Shown piece by piece: positions 32,601 through 42,500 of a DNA stretch of 64,000 nt. Positions within the stretch are counted from its first letter, which is position 1, and every line of letters starts with the position of its first letter. The notes under the pieces are model-generated. The model did no database searches. It saw only the letters and a program-made list of their open reading frames with translations, and was not told the DNA's origin. The position numbers and the translations under genes were made by a program. The stretch spans positions 1-64,000 of the forward strand of contig JAWPGT010000007.1 of NCBI GenBank assembly GCA_034638255.1, read 5' to 3'. Source of the stretch: Coprinus comatus (taxonomy: Eukaryota; Basidiomycota; Agaricomycetes; Agaricales; Agaricaceae).

Positions 32601-34088
32601 GCCAGTAACAAGTTCTTGACTGATTAGCTTCTTCAAATCAGCAAGATTATGGTGTATAAGGCGTCTGTGCCACAGGGAAAGGTCAAGGGGAAGGGTAGAG
32701 GCCGAAAATGCGGTCTCTGAAGCGACCACAGTGCCATTAAGCAAAGCATTGTTGGATTCAGTGATGGTAGCAGTAAATAGAGTCTTCCTATCCTTCCTGA
32801 AGGCCAGAGAGTGCGAAGATATGTTGATATTAAAGCCCTTATGGCGAGTAAGGTACAGACAAGCCAGTAGATTATTTCTCAAAGCAGGAATATGTAAAAC
32901 TCTAGAAAACTCGACCACTCTCCCCTTCTTTCCTCTCAACACTGGCTGAAACATCACTGAACCCATACCAACTGCAAATACAACTGAATTGTCTGCTAAG
33001 CGGACAGGAATGCAAGCTGGGGAGTAGGTCTTGAACCAGTGAAGGTGTGGGGTCATATGAGAAGTGGCCCCAGTGTCTGCAAGCCAATGAAAGTCAGCAT
33101 CCAGCTGAAGAGGTGATGAAGAGGAAGAAGAGAGACAACTTGCATTGCCAGCAAATTCCTTGATGCAGGCGGCCGATTCAGCGATTGAGGTGGTGGGAGA
33201 AGGTGTAGGAGCTTCTGAGGCCTTGTTGGCCTGAGTTTGACGCGAATTGGAACGCTTTTGAGCGTTTTCTACAGCTTTCTTCTGAGCCTTCTCATACTGC
33301 CAGCATTTGGCCATAACATGACCAGACCTGCTACAAAAATCGCATTTCTGAGACGAGGAGGAGGGCTGGGACCTTGTGGAAAAAGTGGTGGCATAGGAGG
33401 GAAGGTCTACTACTCTTCTACAATGTTGAATTTCCTCACTGATGAATGCATGGTGGATGGTGGCTTTGTCAAGTTTGTCAAGGAGGAGGTGGGAGGTGAA
33501 GAAGGAGTAATCCTCAGATGGAAGGGCTCTAATAAGAGCCATGGAAGCGAGTTCTTCATCCAGGGAGGCCAGAGAGAAGCCCTGTGGGCGAAGATCTTTG
33601 ATTTTCTTCATACATTCCTCCACCCTGTTGATCAAAGACTGCAGAGATTCATCATCCCCCTTCCTAATGCTAAAAAGGTCATCATAGCTGTTGAACCTTG
33701 CCCCAGGCCTCTTCTGCAAATGCACCCCCTCCAAACTCTTCCACATCTTACATGGATCATCCTGAATCCCATTGAAATGAATCCTCTGGTCTGGCTCAAC
33801 CATGAGGAACAACCAGCCAGCAGCCTTGTCAGCCTTGGCTTCCCAAGCATCTAGAGCCTCAGAATGAGAGGCAGGGGTTGGTGCAGAAGGGGAAGAAGTA
33901 GTGGTTGACTCTGTGGTGGTGGCAGGTGTTGTTGAAGAAACAGCAGGTGGGGAAGGGGTAGGCTTGGAGTAGGCACCTGAAACGACTTTCCAGAGGCCTG
34001 AAGCATGGAACCACGCTTCCATTTTGCCTACCCAGGTAGAGTAGTTGGTACTGTTGAGTTTGACAAAGTTTGGTGATGAGGAAGCCAT
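29637..34088 (-). CDS. Copia gag-pol polyprotein of D2 (1483 aa, intact)
   Basis: It has the same length and sequence as the D1 polyprotein: UBN2-type gag, CCHC knuckle, protease LADTGATSHM, integrase D-D-E, RT VFIDDITLAS, RNase H. I see no amino-acid difference. The leader differs slightly (a CT/CA expansion near 34115-34130). The start is at 34088 and the stop at 29637. Identity over 4.4 kb of opposite-strand sequence makes this a nearly perfect inverted repeat. Short-read assemblies could misplace it. Confidence 0.95.
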   Translation of the reverse strand: MASSSPNFVKLNSTNYSTWVGKMEAWFHASGLWKVVSGAYSKPTPSPPAVSSTTPATTTESTTTSSPSAPTPASHSEALDAWEAKADKAAGWLFLMVEPDQRIHFNGIQDDPCKMWKSLEGVHLQKRPGARFNSYDDLFSIRKGDDESLQSLINRVEECMKKIKDLRPQGFSLASLDEELASMALIRALPSEDYSFFTSHLLLDKLDKATIHHAFISEEIQHCRRVVDLPSYATTFSTRSQPSSSSQKCDFCSRSGHVMAKCWQYEKAQKKAVENAQKRSNSRQTQANKASEAPTPSPTTSIAESAACIKEFAGNASCLSSSSSSPLQLDADFHWLADTGATSHMTPHLHWFKTYSPACIPVRLADNSVVFAVGMGSVMFQPVLRGKKGRVVEFSRVLHIPALRNNLLACLYLTRHKGFNINISSHSLAFRKDRKTLFTATITESNNALLNGTVVASETAFSASTLPLDLSLWHRRLIHHNLADLKKLISQELVTGLSLVSGTLPDAICEPCLAGKMHSTSFPPSTHHTRSPLDLVHSDLHGPLPTATAQGYKYWVTFIDDSTRFRAVYLLKAKSEAFEAFKAYKSWAENQLGTKIKALQDDKGGEYMSKVFISFTTQSGIERRHSTRNRPQQNGLAERSNCTMGERITTMLSESGLPPSFWGECLAAMVHVWNFLPTSPLPNTTPYEAFYKRKPDVSHLRVWGCTAYVYIQKDKRKSLEPHMEKCVFLGYPTGYKGWKFYNPTTRKVIISETAQFDERWFPGLSKAKMDAIPDFGLSETPSPPSTSLSLPSSSSIPPPDDVSASEDEGGSVSHSVVAPAAPIVPPALPAVALPPVAPIPLQEPVPSLSPSPTLSPKHSPPSTPPMPPSSSLPPPTTPVHQQPPSAEPPARRRGTRIRTAPYSWWDAKEQLKRRPIARLPVEPAPVAQNNGNDEEDDDDELEELALYMNDEDFRVVEFAGAVTGGEPGSFKAAMESCASEDWKEAMDKEFGILEANGTWELVPLPSGQKAIKSGWVYKVKENPNGSIERYKARIVAKGYAQRPGYDYTEVFAPTFRPASLRLIVALAAKEGYKLRSLDISSAFTYGDLEEEIYMKQPEGYHQGASNMVFRLRKSLYGLKQAARQWNKKLHSIFISLGYTRLQSDSSIYLYSKGPVKVIVPVFIDDITLASKDDKAMDDTVKELSAHFKLRDLGPTSWLLAVKVEQDLDHHSISLSQEKYTRDLLDRFQMSDCKPVKTPLAPGLDLSTVVVTSDDQLKMKDVPYLSAVGALQYLATMTRPDIAFAVSYLGRFNHNPGPAHWAAVKHLFRYLKGTMGYKLVYRGDLASNEPFVTFTDASHGSCQATGRATGGYVTLVCGAAVGWSSKHQNMVTLSSTEAEYIAAVEAGKEIMWMRNILLEFGYTPTSSSTLYIDNQSAITVSKNPEHHGRMKQLDLRFFWLREVVQRKIISPVYIPTSEQLADIFTKAVQPKVVSHLVPLLGLSS

Positions 34089-34187
34089 ATTTGATAGAGA
34101 AAATGCGAAAATGGTGTGCAGAGAGAGAGTGAAGTGAGGGACTGAGTGTGTGTGAGATAAAAACGCGTCTGTAAGTCTTTAAAGCGC

Positions 34188-34200
34188 GGGGCCCATAACC
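34188..34200 (-). other. Primer binding site of D2 (initiator tRNA-Met anticodon arm)
   Basis: Read on minus, GGTTATGGGCCCC follows the 5' LTR directly, as in D1. Confidence 0.65.
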
Positions 34201-34443
34201 TGTTAGCGCAGGAACGTAGAGCACGACAGAACGCGTAGATTAATGAAGGAACGAAGGTGATTGATTAAGAAATGAATGAGTTACACTGCAGACAATGGTA
34301 TGAGACTAGAAGGTCACCAAGTGTCTGCAGGACGCTTCTGCAAGCTGTGACATCACACAGTAACACCACATGATCAGAAAAGCAATCACAAGCTACAACT
34401 CCATCAACTCCTGACATTGGGACTGCCTGGAGCAATCCTGACA
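34201..34443 (-). repeat. 5' LTR of D2, short form lacking the 52 bp cassette (243 bp)
   Basis: It shares the characteristic bases of the D1 5' LTR (GATTGC, CTACGCGTTC, CTAACA) but lacks exactly the GTGAGT...CTGCAG unit, giving CTGCAG|TGTAAC at 34286/34285. The D1 private T at CTTGTAG is a C here. Confidence 0.92.
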
Positions 34444-34444
34444 T

Positions 34445-35583
34445 GACGGTGGTGATGGTGGCGGCAATAGCAATGATGATGACAATGACAATAATGCAGA
34501 TGATAACAACGAACACCCGAACAATCCCAATCCACCTTTGGCCCAACAGCCTGTTCAGGATAATGTGGAGGATCAGCTACAAGCATTCTTGCATGGTCTT
34601 GGCACTCTTAGTCGTGCCTTGACTGCCCAGGCCCATGCTTCAGCTACTCCTGCTCCCAATCCTCCTGTTCGGGTGTCGGATCATGCTCACATTCATGAAC
34701 TGGCAATCTTCAATGGTTCTAAACCGGCGAAATTGTCAGAATTCCTTTTCCAATGCTGTCTATATTTCCAACATCATAAGAGCCTGGCCTCCAACATCAA
34801 TCAGGTTGGGTTCGCTCTCTCCTATCTCTCTGGTTCTGCCCGTCAATGGTTTCAAACTGTGCTTGAGAATACTCATGACTGGATGTTAGTCCCCTGGTAC
34901 ACTGACTGGGATCTATTCATCCTAGAGCTCACCACTAACTTTGGCTCTTCTGACTTAGTCACTGAAGCTACAGAGGAATTGGACAACCTCACTATGGCTT
35001 CAGGTGGTCTGATCGCAACTTACAATGTTGAGTTCAACCATTTGGCCAGGGTCCTCCAATACCCTGATTATCTTCTCTGCTGTGCCTATTATAAAGGTCT
35101 TCCTGACCGACTCAAAGACACTCTCTATGCACTACCCCAGGGCAAACCAACCTCTCTTGCCAATATGTGTGACACTTGCATTTGTATCGATCAATGCTAT
35201 TGGGAACATCAATGCAAAAAGAAGTGTGTTGCAAGTCACAACCCACCAAATACTCCCACTGCAACTACTCAGTCTTCCACTTCCAACTCTTCTACTTCTA
35301 CTTCCACATTGGGTCAATCGTCTTCCAAGTCCAAGTTGTCCAACAAAACCAAATTGGTGACCCCTGCTCTGAAAGCCACTACATCTGCTTCCACTACCCC
35401 TAAACCTGCAACTGACCTCTCCAACAAACTCAATTCTAACAGCAAACTCACCACCAAAGAATGTCAACATTGGATTGCTAATAACCTCTGCCTCTTCTGT
35501 GGCGCTGCCAGTCATGGTGTTAGCATTTGTTGGAAGAAGGCAGCATCAGAAGCAGAGAAAGCCAAGGCTTGGGCAGCTACTGC
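34445..35583 (+). pseudogene. gag of element A, lacking its start
   Basis: The open frame begins directly at the D2 border with an Asp/Asn/Gly-rich stretch (DGGDGGGNSNDDDNDNNADD), with no ATG. It continues LAQQPVQDNVEDQLQAFLHG, IFNGSKPAKLSEFLFQCCLY, YLSGSARQWFQ, LTTNFGSSDLVTEATEELDN and YNVEFNHLARVL, typical gypsy gag. A Ser/Thr-rich linker and a Cys-rich end (CLFCGAASHGVSICW, a CCHC knuckle) follow. It is cut at KAWAATA by copia B and finishes 16 codons later at 42069-42071. Confidence 0.85.
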
Positions 35584-35983
35584 TGTTGAAAGCAACATGT
35601 AGACAAGTAAAGGATGTCATTGGGTAGGTACTTACAGTTATATGAGAAGGTGGTAAGTGTTGTAGAAGTGTGAGGAGAGCAAAGTAATTGGTATAAGAAC
35701 TGTAGAAATAAAGTACATGATAATGCTCTTTATATACTGTAATGCTATGGTCCATGCTCACTAATCCTAAGGTCATGTGTAACTACACTTTCTAACATGC
35801 ATACAAAGCATGGAGGTGAAACACTAATCTACTTAGTAATGAACACTGAGAGATTATTCAGCGATATATAATAAGCACTATATATAAGCATCTATGTCAG
35901 CACTTAGTGAGTGTCTAACCCAGCACTTAGTGAGCAGCTATGTAAGTGCTTGGTAAGCAGCTTAATTAGTAAGCACTTCAACA
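35584..35983 (-). repeat. 3' LTR of copia B (400 bp)
   Basis: The ends are TGTTGAAG...CAACA in sense direction. Plus-strand tandem motifs of the type agcacttagtgag near 35905-35940 are shared with the 5' copy. Confidence 0.88.
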
Positions 35984-36027
35984 CTCCCCTGAACTCGAAT
36001 GTGGCAGCTAAGTAATAAGTGCGTAAT

Positions 36028-39000
36028 TCAGGTCATATTTATTGAGCGCTTGACAGTGCTAAAGGTGGTTGAAGAAAACTCTAATCCATAATACTTATCA
36101 CGAAAGTATTCAAACTTTACTCGACCGAGATTCTTCATAAGAAGATCAGCAGGGTTTTCAGTACCAGGAATTTTAAATAACTGGATGGTCTTTTCTTCAA
36201 TACAATGGCAGATAAAGTGGTATTTGATATCAATGTGCTTTGATTGTTTTTCCACAGCTGCATTCTGCACTAAGAAAATCGAGCCCATATTATCACCACA
36301 AATTTCCATAGGTTGACCATCGTATAGACCCAACTCAGTCAATAAACTCCTAACCCAGATGGCTTGATGGCTACAATCAGAGAGAGCCATGTACTCAGCC
36401 TCAGTTGAAGACAAGGCAATAGTCTTCTGCGCTCGACTTACCCAAGAAACAGGGCAGGAGGCAATAGACATCATATACCCAGTCTGTGATTTGCAGTTAC
36501 TAGGATCACTTGCCCAGTCTGAGTCACTGAAGGTAATACAACCTTCACCTCCTCCATCAAGCATTAAACAGTATTCCTGAGTCGCTAAGAGGTAACAGCA
36601 AATGTATAAAGCACATCGGAGGTGTTCCTCAGAAGGGTTATGAGCCTGTTGACTCAATTTGGTAACTGCATAACCAATATCAGGTCACATACCGATCATG
36701 ATGTACAACAGTGATCCGATCACCTGTTGGAATCAAGTTCAAATGGTTGCATTGACAGGAGCAGTATTTGGAACTGGGTGATAACCTTCAGGCAGTGGAG
36801 TTCATGCCAGTTTGGTATCTTGAGATCCACCAGTGATCTTAAATCATTCAAGGACCTTATCCAGATAATCACACTGATCCAGATAGATCTTCCGATTCGC
36901 TCTGTCTCTACTAATGTGCATACCAAGGAATTCTTTCATCTCCCCTAGATCGCAGCATTCCCATTGCTTCATGAATTCTCCTTTCTTCTTTTTCAGAAGG
37001 GCAGAATCATTTCCCATGAATAAGATATCATCAACATAAACGATGGCTATTACTAGCTTCCCATTCTTATTGCAATGAATGTATATGCCAGTATCAGATT
37101 TGCATCAACTGAAGCCTAGGTTTTTCATGGAAGTTGCCATTTCCTTCCACCAGGCCAGTCTGGCTTGTTTAAGGCCATACAATACACAATGTAACCTCCA
37201 GACCATTCCCTCCTTACCCAGCTTCTTGAAACCTTTAGGTTGTTCCATGTAGATTTCTTCATCCAGTTTTCCATAGAGGTATGCAGTTTTCACATCGACA
37301 GACTCAATATTCCAATCCTCTAAAGCTGCAAGGCTGAGAAGAATATGAGCTGACTCATATACCGGACCACTGGAGAGAATAACTCATCAAAATCGATACC
37401 TTCGACTTGAGAGAAACCTTTTGCCATGAGACAAGCACATTTCCAGCCATCTCCTTTGACATTAAACACCCATTGGTTCTTGATGGCCCTTCTTCCTTTT
37501 GGAACTTTAACAAACTTGAAGACTGATCGCTTTTTCAGCACATCAAGTTCTTCTAAACATACCTTCAACCAATCATCATGGTCCTTCGGATCCAGTTTAC
37601 CAAGATCATGGAATTGAACAGGAACATGTGGATTTTTCTCAGCAGCTTTCGCTAATAAAAATTCAATCCACTTAACTCCCCCTTCCTTGGCAATACGCAT
37701 TAGCTCAGACTCATCTAAATCTTCCGTGTCCATGGGAGGATTAGATTCTGGTTCCTTTTTAGGATGAATCCAACCAGGACCCTGTTGATATTGTTCATGC
37801 TGCTCTTTGATTTCTTGTAAGCACTGATCAACTTCCTCAGGTGGAAGATCCTGTGGTTTAGGTGGCACATTTCTGTTGTGCCAATAATTACCATGGAGTC
37901 GAGTTCGGTCTTGGTGAGGAAGTCCCTCAAAGTCATGTTCATAATCCCTCAATATTTCAGAAGGATGTTTCTTCTCCCTGTAAATGTTGCCAGGTCTCCT
38001 TGGAACCTCATGCTGTTGACCAGAATGTCGTAGTAGCAGAGAAACCAAATGGGAGGGGGGCACACTCGAGTCTGCTGAACTAAATGAAGGAGCAGGAGAA
38101 GGAACATGCTGAGGTGTACAGATAGGTTCATCTGCATAGCTCAAACCATCACTGTCTTCGTCCTCAGTTTCAACTGTGGGAGACAGATATTTTTTGGTTT
38201 TGGGAGACAGATATTTTTTGGTTTTGGGAGGAGCTGGCGGAGATGGAGGAGGTGGAGGAACTGAGGGTCAACATGGATATGTCGGTGTCCTCGGCCGATT
38301 AGGTTGAGGTTGAGTATTGCTATAGGGCTCATGGGATTCAGGAGTATGATATTCATCGTTATCATCAGAGAATTCCAAATCAGATGGAGGAGGATTTTTA
38401 CACTCAGAAGTATCCTTGCGTTGAGATGTGTCATACTGGCATTTGGGGAACCAGTTTTTGTTGAAGATAGCAGTGACAGCTCTGAAAATTACATTTCCAT
38501 TTTGATGGTGCATGAATTTATGGTTTGTACTATCATAACCAATGAAAATCATGGCCTCTGATCTGGGAGAGAGCTTGTTATCTCAAACCTCCTTTGCCAG
38601 GTAAACGTAAGCACCACATCTGAACATGTGTAAATAATTTACATTCAGTTTCTTTCCATAAACCATTTCCATGGGAGTTTTCCACTGAAGACATTTGATG
38701 GGGGTGCAATTATACAAATGTACAGCTGTTTCCACAGCAAATTCCCACCAATTTTCCAGAAGGCAAGCATAAAGTCGCATGGCTTGCGCCTTTTCCTGAA
38801 TTGTACGATTCAGTTGCTCAGCTCAACCGTTCTGCTCATGAATATGAGGAGCAGATGTCTCATGTACTATTCCATTTGTGCCAAACAATTCCTGTATTTC
38901 TTTTGAAATATACTCCCCCCCATTATCCATGCGGACACATTTGATCTTTCGACCATTAGATTGATTCTGCACCATAGCTACAAAATGCTTGAAGGCACTG

Positions 39001-39863
39001 AGCATTTTGGATTTATTGCATAAGAATACAACCCATGCAAAGGAGGAGTAGTCATCCATGAAAGTAATAACCCACTTGTAACAGTGGTAGGATAACGTTG
39101 GGAATTCTAGAAGATCCGAATGGATACATTCCAGATAAGCTTTAGCAGGAGAGTTGGATGGGGGGTGTGCACCTTCCTGCAGCTTACTATGAGCACAGCC
39201 ATCACAGATCTCTCTGGAATTAGGAATAGAAAACTCAGGAAAGTTTTTGACATGTTCCTTGAACTTCCTGAGAACATTCTTCAAAGGATGTCCAAGTTGA
39301 CAATGCCACAAATCATAAGCCGTGGTTCCAGGGAGAGAAAGACAATTACGCAAGCCATCATAATGTCTAATAATTCTTGAATGAAGTATGTGAATACCAT
39401 CATGTAATCCCCTTTGTGGTGTGAACATAAATAGGGAACCATCAGCACATAGGATACAAGTCCCTGATAAGGCACCCTGGGTTGTCATTCCCTCAAGGTA
39501 AAAAGTACTGGAAGACATGAGATGTCCAGTTAGCATTTTAAGATAAAAGACCAGCCACAGTGCAGTAGTTGTTAGCTCACCATTAAGATTATACTGGATG
39601 AGGACTCTGCCTTTTCCACCAATGGTGACTTGGGAATTAGCAGTATTGGCTTTACCAAAGTCCCCTTCCTCGAATTCGACAAAGTCATTCATCTCTCCAG
39701 TAAAATGGTAAGATGCGCCTGAGTCAAGCATCCAGGAAGCAAAATCTTGGGTGTAGTTAGGAGTCTTTTTACAAGCTCCACACTTACATTCAGATCCATC
39801 AATATCCTTACCAGATGTCTGTGCCAGAATTTTCTTACAAAGATATTTCAAAGGCAGCATAAT
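36028..39863 (-). pseudogene. pol of copia B (protease, integrase, RT, RNase H), broken
   Basis: Read on minus: protease WMLDSGASYHFTGEM; pre-integrase LWHCQLGHPLKN and CDGCAHSKLQ; integrase core (CIHSDLLEFPT, VRMDNGGEYISKEI, HIHEQNG*AEQLNRT); a Pro/Ser-rich linker with a duplicated 25 bp unit at about 38185-38235; RT (RRAIKNQWVFNVKGDGWKC, KTAYLYGKLDEEIYMEQPKG, IAIVYVDDILFMGND near 37030); and RNase H (FSDSDWASDPSNCKSQTGYM, STEAEYMALSDCS). The stop is at 36028. In-frame stops at about 38827, 38583, 38268, 37106 and in the 36720-36830 region, plus frameshifts, disable it. Several stops are single transitions of Arg, Trp or Gln codons. Confidence 0.85.
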
Positions 39864-39944
39864 CGGTCATTCATTCACAGTAAGCAGTGTTACAGAAAAG
39901 GTAATAATGCAATCAACAGACAGTACTCTACAAGTCCCAGCAGT

Positions 39945-41291
39945 CTAGTCCAATAGTCCATCAACAACACCATGCTCCCTTAGAAGCGAGTTGGAGACTG
40001 AGGAGAGGGAGGTACACTTGCGGAGTCCCAGAAGTGTTGAACTTCCAGGTCCATTCTGGATTCTGGCATTAGTGGATGAACGGTTACCTGGTGGAGAATG
40101 TATGTACTGGTACCCCTCATTATCCTCGGTGTATTCTGAGATCTCATCATTCATGTAGTCCTCATCGGGGATATATGGTACTTCTTCAATAGAAGTGCAA
40201 GGGATCAGTTCAGCCATGGGGACATCACAAGGTGGGAGAACCTCGGAGATTGCAGGAAGCACCTTCTTAGGTGCCAGCTCATTAATTTTATGCTTCTTAG
40301 AGTCCTCAGACTCAGAGAAACCAACATGAGACTGGTACTTCCACATAATCTCATGCTTCCTCTGCTGCTTTGGAGTTTTGCCAATGAAGCCCAGAGAACC
40401 GAAGTCCTGCAGTGGGAAAGAAGTAGAGTCCTTTGGGGGTGAGGTGTCACAGATCCTCTCAATGAGAGAGCGAGTAGAAACTGGAGGAGGGGAAATAAAG
40501 AGAGAAGCTTTGGTAGCAAGAACAATATTCGTAGCCTGGTCATCTGTAGCTTCCTTGGCCTTGCCACTACCACATTTGCCACATTTCCTCTTCTTCTTTT
40601 CAGCCTCGCTAGAACCACCAGGATTTGATTGTTGCTGCTGCTGTTGTGGCTGCTTCTGATTGGACTAGTTCTGGTTTTGATTTGAGGTCTGATGGGGTTT
40701 AGTCTTATTAAAGTTCTTAACCCTGGAAGCTTTGGAAGAATGTGAGGCTTGTGCCTGGCCACAGGAATCACACCAAGCACCAACAATTGCATTCTGGACA
40801 ATCTGGACCATGAGAGATGAGAGGTCATTACCATATTACATTGTGATTTCCTTAGAAGGATCATCAGATCCAGAGAGACGGAAGGAATCAGCAGACACAT
40901 ACAACTCATATGCAGAGCCAGCAGAGAAAGTTCCATAGGTATTACAGAGATGAATCCAGAGCTCGGCAGCCCTAGTGTGACCATGACATAGCATGTCATC
41001 ACTCAACTGGGAATTAAGTATCCTGAGAGCAAAAGTGTTGCAATTGTCATAAGCATTTTGCTGTGCTTGAGTCACTTTGGGGCAAGCACATTGGGCAGGT
41101 GTGGTGTCTGTGGCTGCAACAGCAGACTGTGCAGGGCCAGGAATTGGACAAAAGTATCCATCCTGGATCATAGTGGAGACTGACTAGCCATCCAAAATAA
41201 TCATAGCTGCGCAAGCAAGAATGCATTGTGACCAAATTGGCCAGTCAGCAGAGCCTTTCAGAATAGGAAGAGTGGGGATGAGTTGAGACAT
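39945..41291 (-). pseudogene. gag of copia B, broken
   Basis: The start ATG at 41291 gives MSQLIPTLPILKGSADWPIW. A stop follows after 35 codons (Trp codon changed to TAG), then MIQDGYFCPIPGPAQSA, the UBN2-like block LRILNSQLSDDMLCHGHTRA and AELWIHLCNTYGTFSAGSAY. Further stops at about 40840 and 40665 precede a Gln run (about 40630) and a CGKCGSGKAKE region. The C-terminal part (40346-39945) is acidic and serine-rich. Confidence 0.75.
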
Positions 41292-41587
41292 GATGAGAGA
41301 TGAAAGATATTGTTCTACAACAAAACACAAGTTAGCATCTTGTTGGGTGCTGCAATTACTCACACAGACAACAGAGCTATGAGCTTCCCTCCTAACCGAG
41401 TACAGTAGGAGTGAACAACTCTGACACCAGGGAGGCAGAAATCTTCACAGGGCCATCGCGAGACTCATACACTCCAGGTTAGTCAACACCACCTTCTACC
41501 TCTTATGGTGAGACATGTTATCTGGACGAATGTCCAAGACAGTCTGCAAACCACTAGAGTTGTACTGGCTAGTTGGGGCCCATAACC

Positions 41588-42011
41588 TGTTGAAAGCAAT
41601 GTGTAGACAAGTAAAGGATGTCATTGGGTAGGTACTCACAGTTATATGAGAAGGTGGATAGCATTGTAGAAGTGTGAGGAGAGCAAGAAAGGTAGTATAA
41701 GAACTGTACAAATAAAGTACATGATAATGCCCTTTATATACTGTAATGCTATGGTCCATGCTCACTAATCCTAAGGTCATGTGTAACTACACTTTCTAAC
41801 ATGCATACAAAGCATGGAGGTGAAACACTAATCTACTTAGTAATGAACACTGAGAGATTATTCAGCGATATATAATAAGCACTATATATAAGCATCTATG
41901 TCAGCACTTAGTGAGTGTCTAACCCAGTGCTTAGTAGAGTGGCTAAGTCAGTGCTTAGTGAGTGGCTATGTAAGTGCTTGGTAAGCAGCTTAATTAGTAA
42001 TCACTTCAACA
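41588..42011 (-). repeat. 5' LTR of copia B (424 bp)
   Basis: It matches 35584-35983 with scattered substitutions and one extra 24 bp unit (gtgcttagtagagtggctaa region near 41928-41952). It does not have the GT...AG form of the D and E/G cassettes. Confidence 0.88.
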
Positions 42012-42500
42012 ACTGCTACTATGACTTTGGAAATGACCTTGTCCTCTCAAACCAAGAGTTTGGGAAACTGATCTGCGATCCTTTGGGTGTGCAGACTGAG
42101 GATCGCGTTCTTCCTCCCTGCACTATTCCCTTTGTTTGTTTGAATGCTTCCACTCTTTCTAACCCTGACTCACTTCATATTCCTTTATCTTCTTCCACTC
42201 CTTGTTTTGCTTCTTGTTCTGAATCACTGATTGTTGCTCTTATTGATAGTGGTTCCACTCATTGCTTCATTGACACTGAATTCATTTGCGAGTTTGCTAT
42301 ACCCACTAGTTCTTGTCCTCTGGTTGAATTACAATTATTCAATGGCTCATCTAACTCTTATATTACCCAATCTCTGTCCTTACTTATTACTTTTCCCTCT
42401 GGTAAATCTATGGCTATTGATTTCTATGTGACTTGGCTTGACTTTTTGCACTATGGTTCTTGGTTACAACTGACTCACCTACTACAATCCATTGATTGAC
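42012..42500 (+). pseudogene. protease region of element A pol
   Basis: The frame NNCYYDFGNDLVLSNQEFGK overlaps the gag end and leads to the aspartic protease ALIDSGSTHCFIDTEF at about 42237-42285 and FNGSSNSYITQSLSLLI. The protein shifts frame near 42475, where YNPLIDWVLGSISF continues in the next frame, then meets stops. Confidence 0.75.

Larger units (their letters stand above)
29294..34443 (-). mobile_element. Copia element D2, complete but without matching target duplication
   Basis: This is a minus-strand copy of the D1 element, with an intact 1483-codon ORF, a 295 bp 3' LTR (29294-29588) and a short 243 bp 5' LTR (34201-34443). The flanks are GAAGA on the left and TGACG on the right, so there is no duplication. 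The left flank is gag of E (minus) and the right flank is gag of A (plus). D2 therefore sits at a recombination junction. Confidence 0.93.
35584..42011 (-). mobile_element. Copia element B, complete in structure but decayed, in element A
   Basis: This 6.4 kb Ty1/copia element is on the minus strand, with LTRs 35584-35983 (3', 400 bp) and 41588-42011 (5', 424 bp). It is flanked by ACTGC at 35579-35583 and 42012-42016. The PBS GGTTATGGGCCCC follows the 5' LTR (41587 downward) and a polypurine tract TTCAGGGGAGT precedes the 3' LTR. Gag and pol contain several stops. The LTRs differ at a number of sites plus a 24 bp duplication in the 5' copy. The three copia elements share the primer type but B is a separate family. 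Confidence 0.9.

Noticed and set aside
38185..38235. Tandem 25 bp duplication in the copia B linker
   Set aside because: It is a simple in-frame duplication within a low-complexity linker of a decayed element; nothing further is implied.
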